A stretch of 64,000 bases of DNA from Irpex lacteus (Eukaryota; Basidiomycota; Agaricomycetes; Polyporales; Irpicaceae): contig MQVO02000001.1 in the NCBI GenBank assembly GCA_001986395.2, forward strand, positions 1,426,001-1,490,000, in the 5' to 3' direction. Below are positions 47,036 through 59,748 of the stretch, in pieces. Numbering within the stretch: position 1 is the stretch's first letter; each line of letters starts with the position of its first letter. The notes under the pieces were generated by a model. It was given only the letters and a program-made list of their open reading frames with translations, had not been told where the DNA came from and did no database searches. Made by a program: the position numbers and the translations under genes.

Positions 47036-47577
47036 TCACGCTGGAGTTTCACTGACAGGTCTTGCGGTGTCGATGGCTGACGTGTCGCTCCCGGCGACAT
47101 CTTAACTATCTCCCGACGCGCATGAACACACTTTCGCTATCACTATTTCTCCAAAATCTAACGGCAGCACGACGCACGCACGCACACGAACCGCACGCAA
47201 CGTAATGTCCATCATCTCACGGCATGGCAGTCTTTTATCTGGGGTTGTCGTATTCTCTTTTTTGTTTGTTCCTAATGTTATCCTATCGCACGACAGAAGT
47301 CTTGTAATACACGCGCAAGCGTCTGTCAGCGCAATCAGTTATTTTTCTGCTATAGCATATTTCTTGTTTGTAGGAAATTGGATTCTTTGGGGTGACTGTG
47401 CTTATTCAATCTTTTACGACTCACACCCGGAAAATTGTGTGCACTTCATGCTACGGCGCATCGATTTTCTATCTTCCTTCACAAGCCATCGCTGTCGTTC
47501 AACCGCATTCTTCTTTTACATACTCATCTCATTTAAATCGCAGTACTTATCATGTGTAGCATTAGTTTTAGAAACAT
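47036..47577. other. 3' flank of the YTH gene, T-rich
   Basis: T-rich DNA with a 134-codon open frame of hydrophobic, biased composition and no domain. This fits a 3' untranslated region better than a gene. The small minus-strand gene ends next to it. Confidence 0.4.
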
Positions 47578-48067
47578 TTCTCCACTCTTCTCGATTCATC
47601 GCCACCTAGCAATCTGTTCAGCTCTTCTCGCTTGTAAACACGCTCGCATACCGCACATAATACACGTTGTCGCGCCCTGTGCGCTGAGTTGTTCTCCATC
47701 GGATCCGCGTCTCCGATACCCACTCGTGGCTGTCGTGCACCACAACGTGGGCACAGAGGGTGCCTGTGGGCACGGTGGAGACTGCTCCTCGGCGATCAAA
47801 TGAGGGCGCGGCGAGGACGACTGCAACATACTCCCACAAGTCGTGCACGTTGGAGCGGCGTGGCGGTATCGGGCTGGGGCGTTTATTTGTGAAAGGGTAG
47901 GGATACTGCCTCTTCCAGTAGCTATACCCAAGAATATTTGTCGCTCGACCAATAGTTGTAGGGTAGTTCGTATCGCATCTACATATAGACAGCCCTGTGA
48001 GTAGACGGTCAGTCGTATAGTCGTGCATATTAGGGTATGACTGACCAACGACGGGTATTCCGGCCAT
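47578..48067 (-). CDS. probable small zinc-ribbon protein, unrecognised
   Basis: The minus strand can be read as HAAPTCTTCGSMLQ spliced (55-bp intron, about 47754-47808) to HPLCPRCGARQPRVG, so two CxxC pairs fall ten residues apart in a classic zinc-ribbon spacing. A further CAVCERVYKREELNRLLGG follows, with the stop at 47578-47580. The frame and phase agree across this intron. The upstream part is uncertain: an ATG at 48067 opens a frame that can be joined with a 76-bp intron, but other starts are possible. No family is recognised. I infer a small metal-binding protein of roughly 120 residues, convergent with the YTH gene. Confidence 0.4.
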
Positions 48068-50539
48068 TACAAAACATTATCAGAGGCGAAGCCAGAAATC
48101 TTCAGTTAACTTGGGACTAGCCTAGGGGAAGACAATGAGAAGAGCATACTTTTCGCCTCAATGTCGTCGATGCAGCCGTAGTTCGCGAGAGCATGGTGAT
48201 AGATGTGATTTGAATAGGCGTCGATCGAGCAAGGAGAGCGGCCTTGTTCAAATAGACCCTTCTGTCAATACACTGTTCGCCCGTATGAATCGGAAGGCCG
48301 AAGGGATGTACAGCACCTTTACGTGTACTTGACTGAGAAAGCACAAGGTATTATAACCAACTGTGGCGACAAATGGGGTTAGTGTAGACAGAAGACTCGC
48401 GCGATAGCAATACCGACTGGACAAATACAAACGACCACGTCAAAAAGTGGCCATTTGCTGATCTTCGTCGTACATTTTGGACGAATCATGGTCCTGTGAG
48501 CTGCCGTTCCATCGTATGACTTGTATACGCCGTCAGCAATGAGAGCATGGATTACCACGCGTAGACAATACGTTATGTTTTCCGCCTGCACTGCGGTCTG
48601 ATACGGACCTCTCGCCCAATGACAATCCAAGCTGTTGTATCAAGATGAGTAACCGCCAGCCGGATCCAGGCCCAGTTCACGCTGGATCCACGGGCGACTC
48701 GTACCGGGCATGTTATGCTAGGTACGGGCACAGCGATATCTGTAAAAAGTCCGGCCTGGGCCAAAGACAGTTACCGCTCGGGGCTTTAAGACGTTACGAA
48801 CGAGATGGTAGACTACCATCATCCAATGGCCCGTCGCAGCCAGTGGCAGCTGACAAGTAAGATATACCCGGACACCTGGGCAGTCTTCCCGCAGACAGCC
48901 TTCGGAAAAACTGGCGATGCTCGGTATCAGCATTCCTTTTGCGACGGAAAACTGGGACAACCTGTACATCTAAACACGAGTGAGTAAGGTGAAGGATTCT
49001 AGGGCTGATGTCTCGTGGTACCAGCGACTGTTCTGGCCCCTAGGCCGCTCATGATCTTGCATTCGATAGAGGCGTCCCTGGGAGAAATCTGGAATAGTAC
49101 TGCCCGGTTTTCTGTTTTCTGAGGGGCAAGCGTGAGGCGGTTTCAGTTTCTAGACCATAAAAGCCCCAAGTTGGTCTAGGGACCACGTTTTCCCCAGTCT
49201 GCAGCGCTGCTTAGCCCGAATTCTTGCCAAAATGTCACATTGCAGAGGGACAGACTGCACAGCTCGCGTAGCATTCTGCCCGGTCAGTCGCCGGTAGATC
49301 AGCTTATGTCTGGAAATGGCAGTTTTGATTGAGGTTGTAACTTTATGAAGATCTAGATCAGGGGGCGTACCAAAGTCGTGAAGCTTGACTAGAAGGTGGA
49401 GCTCTGGTGGGGCGGGGCCGATCGCGCCTGCTTCGCTGGAAGTGGTGTGGACACCATCCAGGCAAAACAACAGCAATGATAAGTAAATGAACATAGGCAG
49501 ATAATAGTCCTGGAATCAAAGAGCTCGGGCCCGTCATTGAGCTATCTGGAACAAGAGTACCGAGTAGTCATCCTTCATGGGCTTCACAGCCATATCCTAT
49601 TGACGGCTTCTTGCTTCATTGATCCTGTAGCAAAAACAGGGCATGTTCGGAGTCGAGCTAGTAGCTACAGTATAGTTAGGTTAGCATAGGTAGGTATGTT
49701 CAACCGGGGCATGGAGTCAGCAGCCACCCCCGAAATCAAACATCTCGCAACATACCGTATTTGGCAGGTGTGATTGAAGCGTAGTAAGCGCAGGGGCACT
49801 AACCTGAACGGATCTGTCAATTTGAACATGCGCTCTCCACCAAGGGTAGGCTACACGCTGATAAGATACCCTTGATCTGGTTGTGTTTTGGTGCGCGTGT
49901 TCTGAGACCCGAGGGTACCTGCTCTTACTTACGAGCGTCGGTGATTTGTAAGCCGAATCTTCTGGGTCATGGTATGTACCTGTCTGCATCCGTTACGTCG
50001 AGTTTTCCAGGAGGTAACTCACCCCAGAATCTTGACAAGCCTGTAGAAGAACTGAGGTGTGTAGGGAGTCGGTGAGGAAACGTGTGGATGAAAACGGAAC
50101 TTGAATGCGTAACTTCAGTCACGGTGTGTCGGAGAACTGTTACAAACGCTCACGTCGCTAAGTTTCATACAAGCTCTCCTTCAGCTGCTTGCTCATCGTT
50201 GTTGGAGAGACGAATGAAGGTTATAGTTTGGTAAAAAGACAGCAGCGAATCCGAAAGTTGGAGTTTGAAGTCTCGGGGCTTGAAACGAAGCTGGGTTCGA
50301 AACACAGTACGCGGAAGCCTCGGAGCGCCTGAAACGCATCGCATCACCGACGCTTGCCATTTACAGAAAAAAGCGCGGATCGTTTGGGAAGTTCGGTCCG
50401 ATCGTCCACCGTAAAAACTTGATGCGCATCAATATGCAGAAAGCAGCTCTGACTCTCTCGTCCATCTCGTCTGACTCGTCAGGGCGATACAAAAACCAAG
50501 TATATCCACAAAATCTCACCTGTCTATCCTAATCTGCTC
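48068..50539. other. intergenic; one weak candidate for a small secreted protein
   Basis: About 2.5 kb before AMP deaminase. The only item noted is a minus-strand frame 49494-49150 (114 codons) that starts MFIYLSLLLFCLDG, resembling a signal peptide; the rest has no domain and only two Cys. It is not called as a gene. No repeat recognised. Confidence 0.3.
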
Positions 50540-53500
50540 ATGGCTTCGTCCGAGCCCAACAATCGTCAAAATGTTTCAGAGCCACCCTCACCGCCGTCAC
50601 CGGTAGCATCACCAGGTGTCGACTCGCCAAATGGCCTACATATCCCAGAAGCGAAAGATGGTGGCTTCTTTGGGTACAGTGAGGAGAGAACATTACACCA
50701 GGTGCGTCATACCGGTAACCTTTTTGACAATCCATTGGAAAGCCTATTCGCTTTGTAGATTGAGGAGAAGAAGTTCGCTCATCGTAGAGGCTCTGAAGTC
50801 TCCAATGCTGGAGGTAGACCCATGACGATACTCAGCTCCCCTCTTGCTATGACCATCAATAACGACGCCATATCCGACGCGGGCTCTGCTCTCGAGAGCT
50901 TGAAGCTGGTGGCTATACCTGAGTCTGCTGCACCAGGTCCAGTGTCTCCTTCTACAGACGATATCTCTGGATTAGACCAGATGCCAAAGGCCGAGTCATC
51001 AATCCCAGGTGTGATCCAAAGTAAGCACTCGTGTCACTGCTTCAAATTATTCATTTCAACAGCTACTATTTTCAAGACGGCGTAGTTGTCTCCGAATTTG
51101 CCCCCATCTTCGAGGCGTTCAACAGATGCCTAGAGCTGCGCGACAAATATATGACCATATCCGGGCAGATGCTTGGATTCAATCCAAAAGACCATGACGG
51201 TCACTTTAGTGGTCTGGATAGCCACATCTCAGACGTTGGTGGCGCAAGACCGGACGTCGACCCCTCCAGCGTCCCCAACCCAGAGAGCCCTTTCGAACCA
51301 TGGAAGATCTATCCCAAACCTCCTCCACCTCATTGGCACTGGTCTGACACGGCACAACATATCCCACAGAAGGCCGATCATGTCACAGAGGAGTTCGACT
51401 TTGACGCATGCGAGATTCCCGGGCCGGATACGAGGGACTTTCAGATCGACGAACGCGGCGTGTACCAGGTGTACGACGATCTCGCAGGTACTGCTTTCAA
51501 TTTACTCATGTACAGACTTGCTAATACCCGGTTGTAAAGCTCCTAACAAGAAACCAGTTTACAACATTCCCACAATTCGAGAATACTTCATAGATCTCGA
51601 GTACGTGCTTGGGGTGATTTCGGACGGCCCTACGAAAAGCTTTGCCTTCCGCCGGCTGGGTTTCCTGTCGAGCAAGTTCACGATGTACCTCCTCTTGAAC
51701 GAGTTCCAAGAAATCGCCGACATGAAGGTGCGTGATTGCTTGTAACGGCATTGATTTACGTGTTCACACTCGGTACACATAGCGAGTGCCACATCGGTGA
51801 GCACACGTGCAGTATCGCAGATCATTGCCTCGTTTACCTACTCGGCGCGTCGTTAGCGACTTCTACAACACCCGTAAAGTCGACACGCACGTTCATCACT
51901 CGAGCAGTATGAACCAGAAGCACTTGTTACGTTTCATCAAGCACAAGATGAAGCAAACTCCCCAGGTATGTTGACTTCGTTCCGGTATGCTCGATAGCGC
52001 TCATCACATTTGTTGTTTTCAGGACGTAGTCATCTTCAGAGATGGAAAACATCTCACATTGGAAGAGGTGTTCCAGTCGTTGCACCTCACGGCGTATGAC
52101 CTTTCTATCGACACTCTGGACATGCACGCACACCAGGATTCGTTCCATCGTTTCGACAAGTTCAATCTGAAGTATAACCCGATTGGCGAGTCTAGGCTAC
52201 GTGAGATCTTCCTGAAGACGGACAACTTTATACAAGGAAGGTACCTTGCCGAACTTACTAAAGGTAAGGTCATTTATTGCACATGTGTAGACTGAATTTG
52301 ACCTCGACTATGATAGAGGTCATGACTGATTTGGAGCAGAGCAAATACCAGGTAGGTTACACCCATACTTGACTTGAGCGATGATCCTGAGCACGCTTTA
52401 TGCACACAGAACTGTGAATGGCGTATAAGCATTTACGGCCGGTCTCCTGACGAATGGGACAAACTTGCGAACTGGATCGTAGACCACAAGCTGTTCTCAC
52501 ACAACGTCAGGTGGCTAGTGCAGATCCCGCGTTTGTACGATGTGTACAAGCACAACGGGTCGTTGAAGACCTTCGAAGACATTATTACCAGTACGTCTGG
52601 ATCCATTTTTTCAGCCTCTGTGCGTTGCTATTGGTTGTGCTGTGAGCTCACGTGTTGTTTGCTAGATATCTTCCGCCCTCTCTTCGAAGTTACCAAGGAT
52701 CCGCGCTCCCATCCTAAACTGCATGTCTTCCTGCAGCGTGTCATCGGTTTTGACAGTGTCGACGATGAATCTAAGGCTGAGCGGCGCTTCCATAAGAAGT
52801 TCCCCTACCCCAAGCTGTGGGATGCCAAGGAGTCGCCGCCGTACTCATACTGGTGAGCAGCAATTATGCTCTCCAATACCCTCTGACTTCTAAACTCGAC
52901 TCAGGGTGTACTACATGTTTGCGAACTTGGCCAGTCTGAACCAATGGCGACGATCTCGCGGATTCAGTACGTCCTTACGTGGCCTAAAGAGCCGTCTGCT
53001 GATCATCATAACTATTCATCGTAGACACGTTCGTCTTACGACCTCACTGTGGTGAAGCTGGCGACACCGACCACCTGACCTCTGCCTTCCTCGTTTCACA
53101 CTCCATCTCCCATGGAATCCTTCTGCGCAAGGTCCCTGCTCTTCAGTACCTGTTTTATCTGAAGCAGATTGGATTGGCTATGAGCCCTCTGAGCAACAAC
53201 GCGCTTTTCCTGGCATACGAGAGAAATCCGCTTCCGGACTTTTTCAAGATTGGGTTGAACGTCAGTTTGAGCACGGACGATCCCTTACAGTTCCACTTCA
53301 CAAAGGTGACAACATATTGGCATGATACGTGTGTGTGTTGCTAACAGATACTGTCCTCCTCTCTTAGGAACCCCTCCTGGAAGAATACAGCGTTGCAGCC
53401 CACGTAAGTTATCTTGCCTTGTTGCCCCGTACGCCCGTTGACATGCTCGTGCCTGTTCCTTGCATTCCAGATATACAAGTTCCCACAGAGCTCCCTGGCT

Positions 53501-53806
53501 GAGCTTGCCAGAAACTCCGTGATCCAGAGCGGGTTCGAAATGGAGATCAAGCGACACTGGCTCGGACAAAAGTGGTACTTGCCCGGTGCCGCCGGAAACG
53601 ATATCAACAAGGTGAGAACTGGTGTATTTATATCGCTGTCAGGACGATGGCCGCGGAAGTGCGCCTCCTGCGGTTCATTATGGAGGCATGCTAACATATG
53701 TGATGATGTTATGTAGACCAACGTTCCTGATATCCGGCTTGAATATCGACGTCAGACCTTGCTGGAGGAGTTGACGATGATTCGGAGCGCGTGTACGACT
53801 GCGTGA
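50540..53806 (+). CDS. AMD1: AMP deaminase
   Basis: Fifteen exons close exactly to 799 aa. Cytosolic enzyme converting AMP to IMP and ammonia, controlling the adenylate pool. The N-terminal 140 residues are variable and Ser/Pro-rich, as in yeast Amd1. The conserved region begins at [14 protein letters not shown] and includes [34 protein letters not shown] (metal-binding His pair), ETCEWR-type [42 protein letters not shown] and the signature [25 protein letters not shown] block near the end (metal-binding Asp pair). Exons 5 (14 nt, 51783-51796) and 8 (35 nt) are very small. Looks complete. Confidence 0.95.
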
Positions 53807-54363
53807 GGGCTGGGTCCGTGACCTTTTGGTTGGTGCCACGGATACTGCGTGGGTTGTTTGTGTAAAGTGTATCATAGATATTGGCTGTTATAGCACAAAA
53901 ACGATGTAGCCGTATGCATATCTTGATTGTAACACTGTGTAGCTTATCCGACACAAGCCTGAGGAACTAAAGGCTCCTCGACCTGACTCAGGGCTGTTGA
54001 CTCATGCGGCATTCTAGCGTCTCGGGGCGGCAGCTGCACTCGGGCCAGTGCCACCACCACCCACATGTATCTTCCAGACAAAAACACCCTTCAACTATTG
54101 CTTGCGTGGTTCATGCGGCCTCTAACGGTGACTTGAAACGATGTCGGTGATGACTGCAACATGCTTACGCGGGTAAACAGCACTGCAAAGATCGGTGCGC
54201 CTCCTGAACGACATCATAAGTCAAGATAACGATGCAGCTGGAAAACATCAAACCGGGCTCCTCTCCTCACAAGGGCGTTCTTGACATCCCGCCCATCCCT
54301 CACCTCGCCACCATAATTCGCATACACGGCTAGGATCAATACGTACCGCCTCGCCCGCAGTCG
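53807..54363. other. intergenic
   Basis: 3' flank of AMP deaminase and 5' flank of the sterol glucosyltransferase, in tandem orientation. No gene seen. Confidence 0.35.
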
Positions 54364-57300
54364 ATGAATATAACGATGGCTGCCGACGCAGGTCCCAGGA
54401 CGACCCCTAGTAACCCTCCCACTTTGTCACGGCCAGACAGCCCCATAGACGATGCTTTTCGCGAGATGCGACCAGTCTCATTAACAGGACTATTCTCGGA
54501 CGCCACGCTCTACAACCAGGTCATCGCGCATGAGGACCCAGAGAACTCGCTCAATACGCAGAACGTGCAGGCTTTTGCCGACCTCGTCGGCCATGACCTC
54601 GATCCGGAGGAGATGGAGATGGCGAATCGTTATGCACAGCTCTCCTTGAACGACTGGGCTGCGTTGGATTTGGAGGCTCAGCTTGAAGAGGACGGAGACT
54701 CGGGGGAATCGAGTTCAGATGCAGATACAAGTTCGATGTTCTCGCATGATGGGGCGTCGTCGACATCGTCGAGCAAGTCGGCGGCACACTTTGATGCGGC
54801 AGACCCCGCCCTCCGCGTTGATGGGGCGGATAATGCCAGTGTGCACGACGTGATCCCGCCCAAGGAACTCGTCAATATCCTCATTGAAGAGTTCGGACAG
54901 CTCGGACCGGACGGTGAAGAGACCCTGCTTGCTGAAATAGACGGGGCAATCATCCAGGACGTGATAGTTCTTGTGCGTAACTATGTCGGGATATGCGAAC
55001 TACATTTGCTGATATTGCCCCTTTAGGGAGTTGTACATGTCACAACGCACCGGGTGGCTTTCCATGCTTCTTTGTCCGAACCGGATCCGACAGCGCCGGT
55101 CAAGAGCAAGCGCATAAAGTCAGGGACTGTGATTGTTCACCGAAAAGGTTTGCACCGAAAGCGCAGACTATGGCTTGAGCTTTCCAGCGACTTCATCAGT
55201 GCCTATCCTTCCGCACGAGAAGAAGATCATATTCGACCTATAAGAAGTGCTAGACGTATGGGCCACTTTTTTTTCCGTATTAGTTCTCCAACTCATCACA
55301 TTTTATCTACTCCCAGTCGGTGCCGTCCACGACATCCTCCCTGAAGATCCTGAGCATCCTCGTTTCCTTCGCTTCACTGTCGAAGTAGACCACGGTTTGA
55401 TCACCGCCGTCTTTGAATTCGACACTGTCGAATCGGCTCGTGACTGGCGTCGAGACTTCTCTGGTGCGTTATTATAAGTCTGACTTGGTCAGCACCTCCT
55501 GATCTACATCTATCTCAGTCACGTTGTTCTATTATCGCCGGAGGTTGCACCGTCTCTTCGTTAAACCAGGTAAAGAAGATGCGGAGGGCGTCAGAATCAA
55601 CATCCCCCTCGACCGAATCGCGAAGCTCAGTCACAGATTGGAAGCAGGTCTAATGCCTATAGTCTCATTCACCGTCTCTACACCCTATGCCGGCAACTCA
55701 CCAACAGGCAGCTCGAGATCTTCTGCCGAAGTTAGCCAGGTAATTGACATGGCGGTTTACAAGGCAGACGAGAAGTGGGAGCACATCAACGAGCTGATCG
55801 CTGAGAGCAAACGACGCATCGACAAGGAAATTCTCCTGTTCCCCGATAGGCCTGTGGTGATCGAGTTCGGTCTCGAGAGCCCTCATGACTCGATTCCTGA
55901 TTTGGCTCAGATGGCGACGCAAGGTTCAAAGCCGCACAAGAGCAAGGTCGAGGTTGTTGCTAATACGCTGGCCATCGAGTATACACCAGAGGTTTGGAGT
56001 ACGCGTTTTTTTCAGGTTTACATTTGCGTTATTTGACTAATGAGCGGGACGGCGTCTTTTTTATAGTGGTACGAGCTTGCGTCATCAGGCGAGCTCTGCT
56101 ATACAAAGGCTTCTTGGTCGTGTCACCAGAATGGGTCGGATTCTGGAGCAAGTCCCTCGCATTGCAAGATCTCCACTACCGTATCGCGACTTCCAGCATA
56201 CGTTCCGCGGCGAAGGAAGGCCACTTGAACCGTAGGCACGGTATCACGCTTGAGATCGAAGGCCACCACAATCTCAGCTTCTACCTGACCACCGAGGGAG
56301 ATCGAATTGAAGCCATCAAGAGAATTAACGACGTAAAAGGCGGTATCCCCGATCCTGTGCTCACTGAATCCCCTCCAGAGTCACCTTCCCTAACCCCTGT
56401 CGAAGAACGCTCCAGCCTGGAACTTAAGCCTCTTGATACACACGTTCACTTACCTCCATCAGTACCGCTGCCGTCTGCGTCGCTTCCTCCGTCGTCACCT
56501 CCCTCCGCGTCAAGTTCACAGCACCGCTTCCTCAAACGCTCCACATCACACACCGCTCTGCTCGCCCCTCCCGGACGCAAATACACCTCCCTCAGAAAAG
56601 GCCTCGACCCCTCAAACGTCCTCCGGTTCCCCAGAGCCGTCAACTTGCCTGCAGGACTGGATATCCAAGCGTTACCAGCGCCGTCTCGCCACTTTGTATG
56701 TTTGACGATCGGCTCGAGGGGCGACGTCCAGCCGTACATCGCGCTTGGAAAGAGGTTGAAGAGTGTGGGGCATCGGGTGACTATCGTAACGCATGCGGAA
56801 TATAAGGAGTGGATTGAAGGGTTTGGGTTGGACCATCGCGAGGCGGGTGGGGACCCCGGGGCACTGATGTTGCTGAGTGTGGAAAATAAGGTGAGTTTGG
56901 ACGTTGGGTGTGATCTGGTGAGGTGTATGGGATGGACGCTGACTAGTAGTTTAGATGTTCTCTCCCCAGTTCTTCAAGCAGAGTTTATCGAATGTGAGCA
57001 AAGTTTCTGCGATGGAGGGTGTAAACGATACTAATTATATTGCTCTAGTACCGCACATGGCTTGACTCGCGTAAGCTGGTCTCTACTGAATCTACCCTCG
57101 ACCCCATACCTAACGATGTTATTTTCAGTACTTCGCGACGCTTGGAAGAACTGTCAAGACGCCGACGTTCTGCTCGAGAGTCCCTATGCGATGGCCGGGG
57201 TCCACATCGCTGAAGCACTTCGTCAGTCTAATCGAGTTGCCAGACCACATTACTCTGATACTGATATCTTTTCCCCAGATATCCCTTATTTCCGTGTCTG

Positions 57301-58854
57301 CACGATGCCATGGACCAAGTAAGATGATCTCCTCTGATACTTCATTGCCCAAGCTTATGATCGTGTCTAGAACCACCTCATTCCCTCATCCCTTCATTGG
57401 ACCCCCTCTAGAGACACCCCGTGCCAATGCTTTATCGTGAGTCCTCGAATGTTCATTACATCGGAACGTCTTTGCTCAAAACGTTCTAGTTATGTATTAT
57501 TTGATAATATCTTATGGGCAGCAACCGCTGGACAGGTCAACCGCTGGCGTAAGGAGTATCTCAAGTTGGAGCCCACCACAATGGGCCATAGTGCGCAGTC
57601 TATGATCCCAGTTCTGTACAACTTCTCATCCGTAAGTCTATCTTCCATTTCATCGATGTTGTATACTCGATGTGCTGACAACGTTTGCGTCCTAGGCTGT
57701 TGTCCCCAAGCCACTGGATTGGAGCGATAGCAAAGTTGAATGCGGGTAGTAAGTACCATCACATCTCGGTCTTCGGACTCATTCGCTGCTTATATATTGA
57801 ACAACTCCACTTCAACAGTTGGTTCCTCGAAAACCCAGACCTCGGATGGTTCGCACCCGAGTCGTTATTGCGGTTCATGCGAGAGGCACGCCAGGAGAAC
57901 AAACCCTTGGTATACATCGGCTTTGGCAGTATCACTGTACCAGACCCACAGGCTATGACGGAGCATATTTATCAGGCTGTCAAGAAGAGTACGTCCCATT
58001 CTAGTCCGCGATCTTATGATAGTGAGGCTGACGTACTATGACTTCTAGGTGGAGTAAGGGCCATCGTCTCGAGAGGTTGGTCGGGTCGTATGTCTAAAAA
58101 GATCCAGCCGGAGATCGAGATTCCTGATGAAGTATACGTGGTAAGCTCCCCTTTAATGCTGTGTATGAAGTGCATGATGCTCAACTGTCTTCTGTCGTAG
58201 ATCGATAAAATACCCCACGAGTAAGTATCTGCAAGGGCTAGAAATAGCATATTTGAACTGATATATTACTTTTCAGTTGGCTATTCCCTCAAATCGACGC
58301 TGCATTGCACCATGGTGGCGCTGGAACTACCGGTGCAAGTCTTCGAGGTAAGCATTTCACCATTTCGAATGCAATTTGCGCATCCTTACCGGTTTCCCTC
58401 AGCTGGTATACCTACTCTAATCAAGCCATGGTTCGGTGATCAATACTTCTGGGCGTCCAGAGTGCAACATCTCGGGGTAAGAACGTTGCTTTCCTTCATG
58501 ACTTATTCCAGTCTGAGTCGCGACTCTTCGAAGGCTGGACTTCGTGTTCCGAGTCTTCGTGTCAGCGACCTCTCACATGCTTTGATTAAGGCAACGTCAG
58601 ACCGGTAAGTAGCAGCACCGATTCTTGTTCGCGATCGATGAAGGCTTAACAACATTGTAGGATCATGAAAGAGAAGGCCGCCATCGTTGGACAGAAGATT
58701 CGCTCTGTGAGTCGCCTTTCATATCCGTCTCGTCCATCATATCGGGAATCTCATGCATTTCTTGTGTACATAGGAGGACGGCTGCGGAATCGCACTGCGC
58801 GCCATCTACACCTATCTACCTCGTTCCACAAGTGAAGGCATCAGCCCCGAATAA
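54364..58854 (+). CDS. ATG26: sterol 3-beta-glucosyltransferase (UGT51/Atg26-like) with GRAM domains
   Basis: Twenty exons close exactly to 1119 aa. The enzyme moves glucose from UDP-glucose to the 3-hydroxyl of ergosterol. Order: acidic N-terminus (1-200); GRAM domain (about 208-310, [23 protein letters not shown]); a PH-like region ([26 protein letters not shown]); a second GRAM ([19 protein letters not shown], about 490); a Ser/Pro linker; then the GT1 transferase from about 693: [52 protein letters not shown], the C-terminal sugar-binding block [20 protein letters not shown] and [21 protein letters not shown] parts target the protein to phosphoinositide-bearing membranes in yeast relatives. 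An autophagy role is known only in some fungi, so the symbol marks family, not proven function. Exon 15 is 20 nt. Confidence 0.93.
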
Positions 58855-59748
58855 AACAAGATATCTCCAGCTATTAAACACGCCTACTTAATTTGTATAC
58901 CAAGTTCCGGTCTTGTATGTCAGTCTTGTACTTCGACAGGGTTAGCTGGGCTTCCCGTGTAATTCTCTCTGGCACTCTTCGCACTACTACCAGGATGGCT
59001 TTGTTGGCTTTGTTGTATGTATGTAACCGGCCTGATGTTATTGTACGCCTCAATACTTAGTAGTATATCAATGAAAGCTTGTATCCAGTAGCCGTAGCAA
59101 TTCAGTTCATTTAATCACTTTGAAAACCATTATACGCGTTCAGAATCGGTTCGCGAAGGTGGCAGACGATGGTATACGTAATGGCCGATACGACGAGAAT
59201 CTTGCAAGGCGATTATTATTCATTATCTGAAGTATATATGCGTATGAGGAATATTTGATGCTTATCATTGTTCATATTGGGTGCATAGAGGCCATAATCT
59301 TACGTGCTACCTAGGGAGAAGAAAGTGGAAAGAGGAGGAACGACGATATTGACACAGAGAGACCGAAAAATAATAAGACAGAGCTTGCAAAGCTGGGCTG
59401 GTACACAGAGAGACGTCGAGAAGCCTATTTACACTCACAGTGATTGCGCCGGCTGCAATTGCGTGAGGCCAAGAAAAAATATCTGGCACTGGTGAAGACG
59501 ACCAAAGATGGAGAGAAAGGGAAATGGGTCCATGGCGAATGACAAGAGAAGATGTTGCAGGGCGAGAGCGAGGATGAATACTGCGCAAACTATCCACTAC
59601 TGAAAGACAGTGAGGACTGCTGGGGTTGGCTCGATTCTGGGCCAATCGAGTGGGTGGAATGGGGAGCCCTGAATTACTAAGTCATGAGGATTCGAGAAGG
59701 CCGAAGACAAAGGGCTCAAGAAACGCACCAGACAAATAAAGAATCGGT
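58855..59748. other. convergent 3' regions
   Basis: 3' flanks of the sterol glucosyltransferase (plus) and the Ser-rich protein (minus). A 112-codon minus-strand frame at 59645-59307 has no domain and is probably untranslated sequence. Confidence 0.35.

Noticed and set aside
47205..47609. 134-codon hydrophobic open frame after the YTH gene
   Set aside because: It lies in T-rich 3' flank, has biased composition and no domain, and fits untranslated sequence better.
49150..49494. 114-codon frame with a signal-like N-terminus
   Set aside because: The hydrophobic start may be chance. The remainder has no domain and no conserved Cys pattern; kept only as a note in the intergenic entry.
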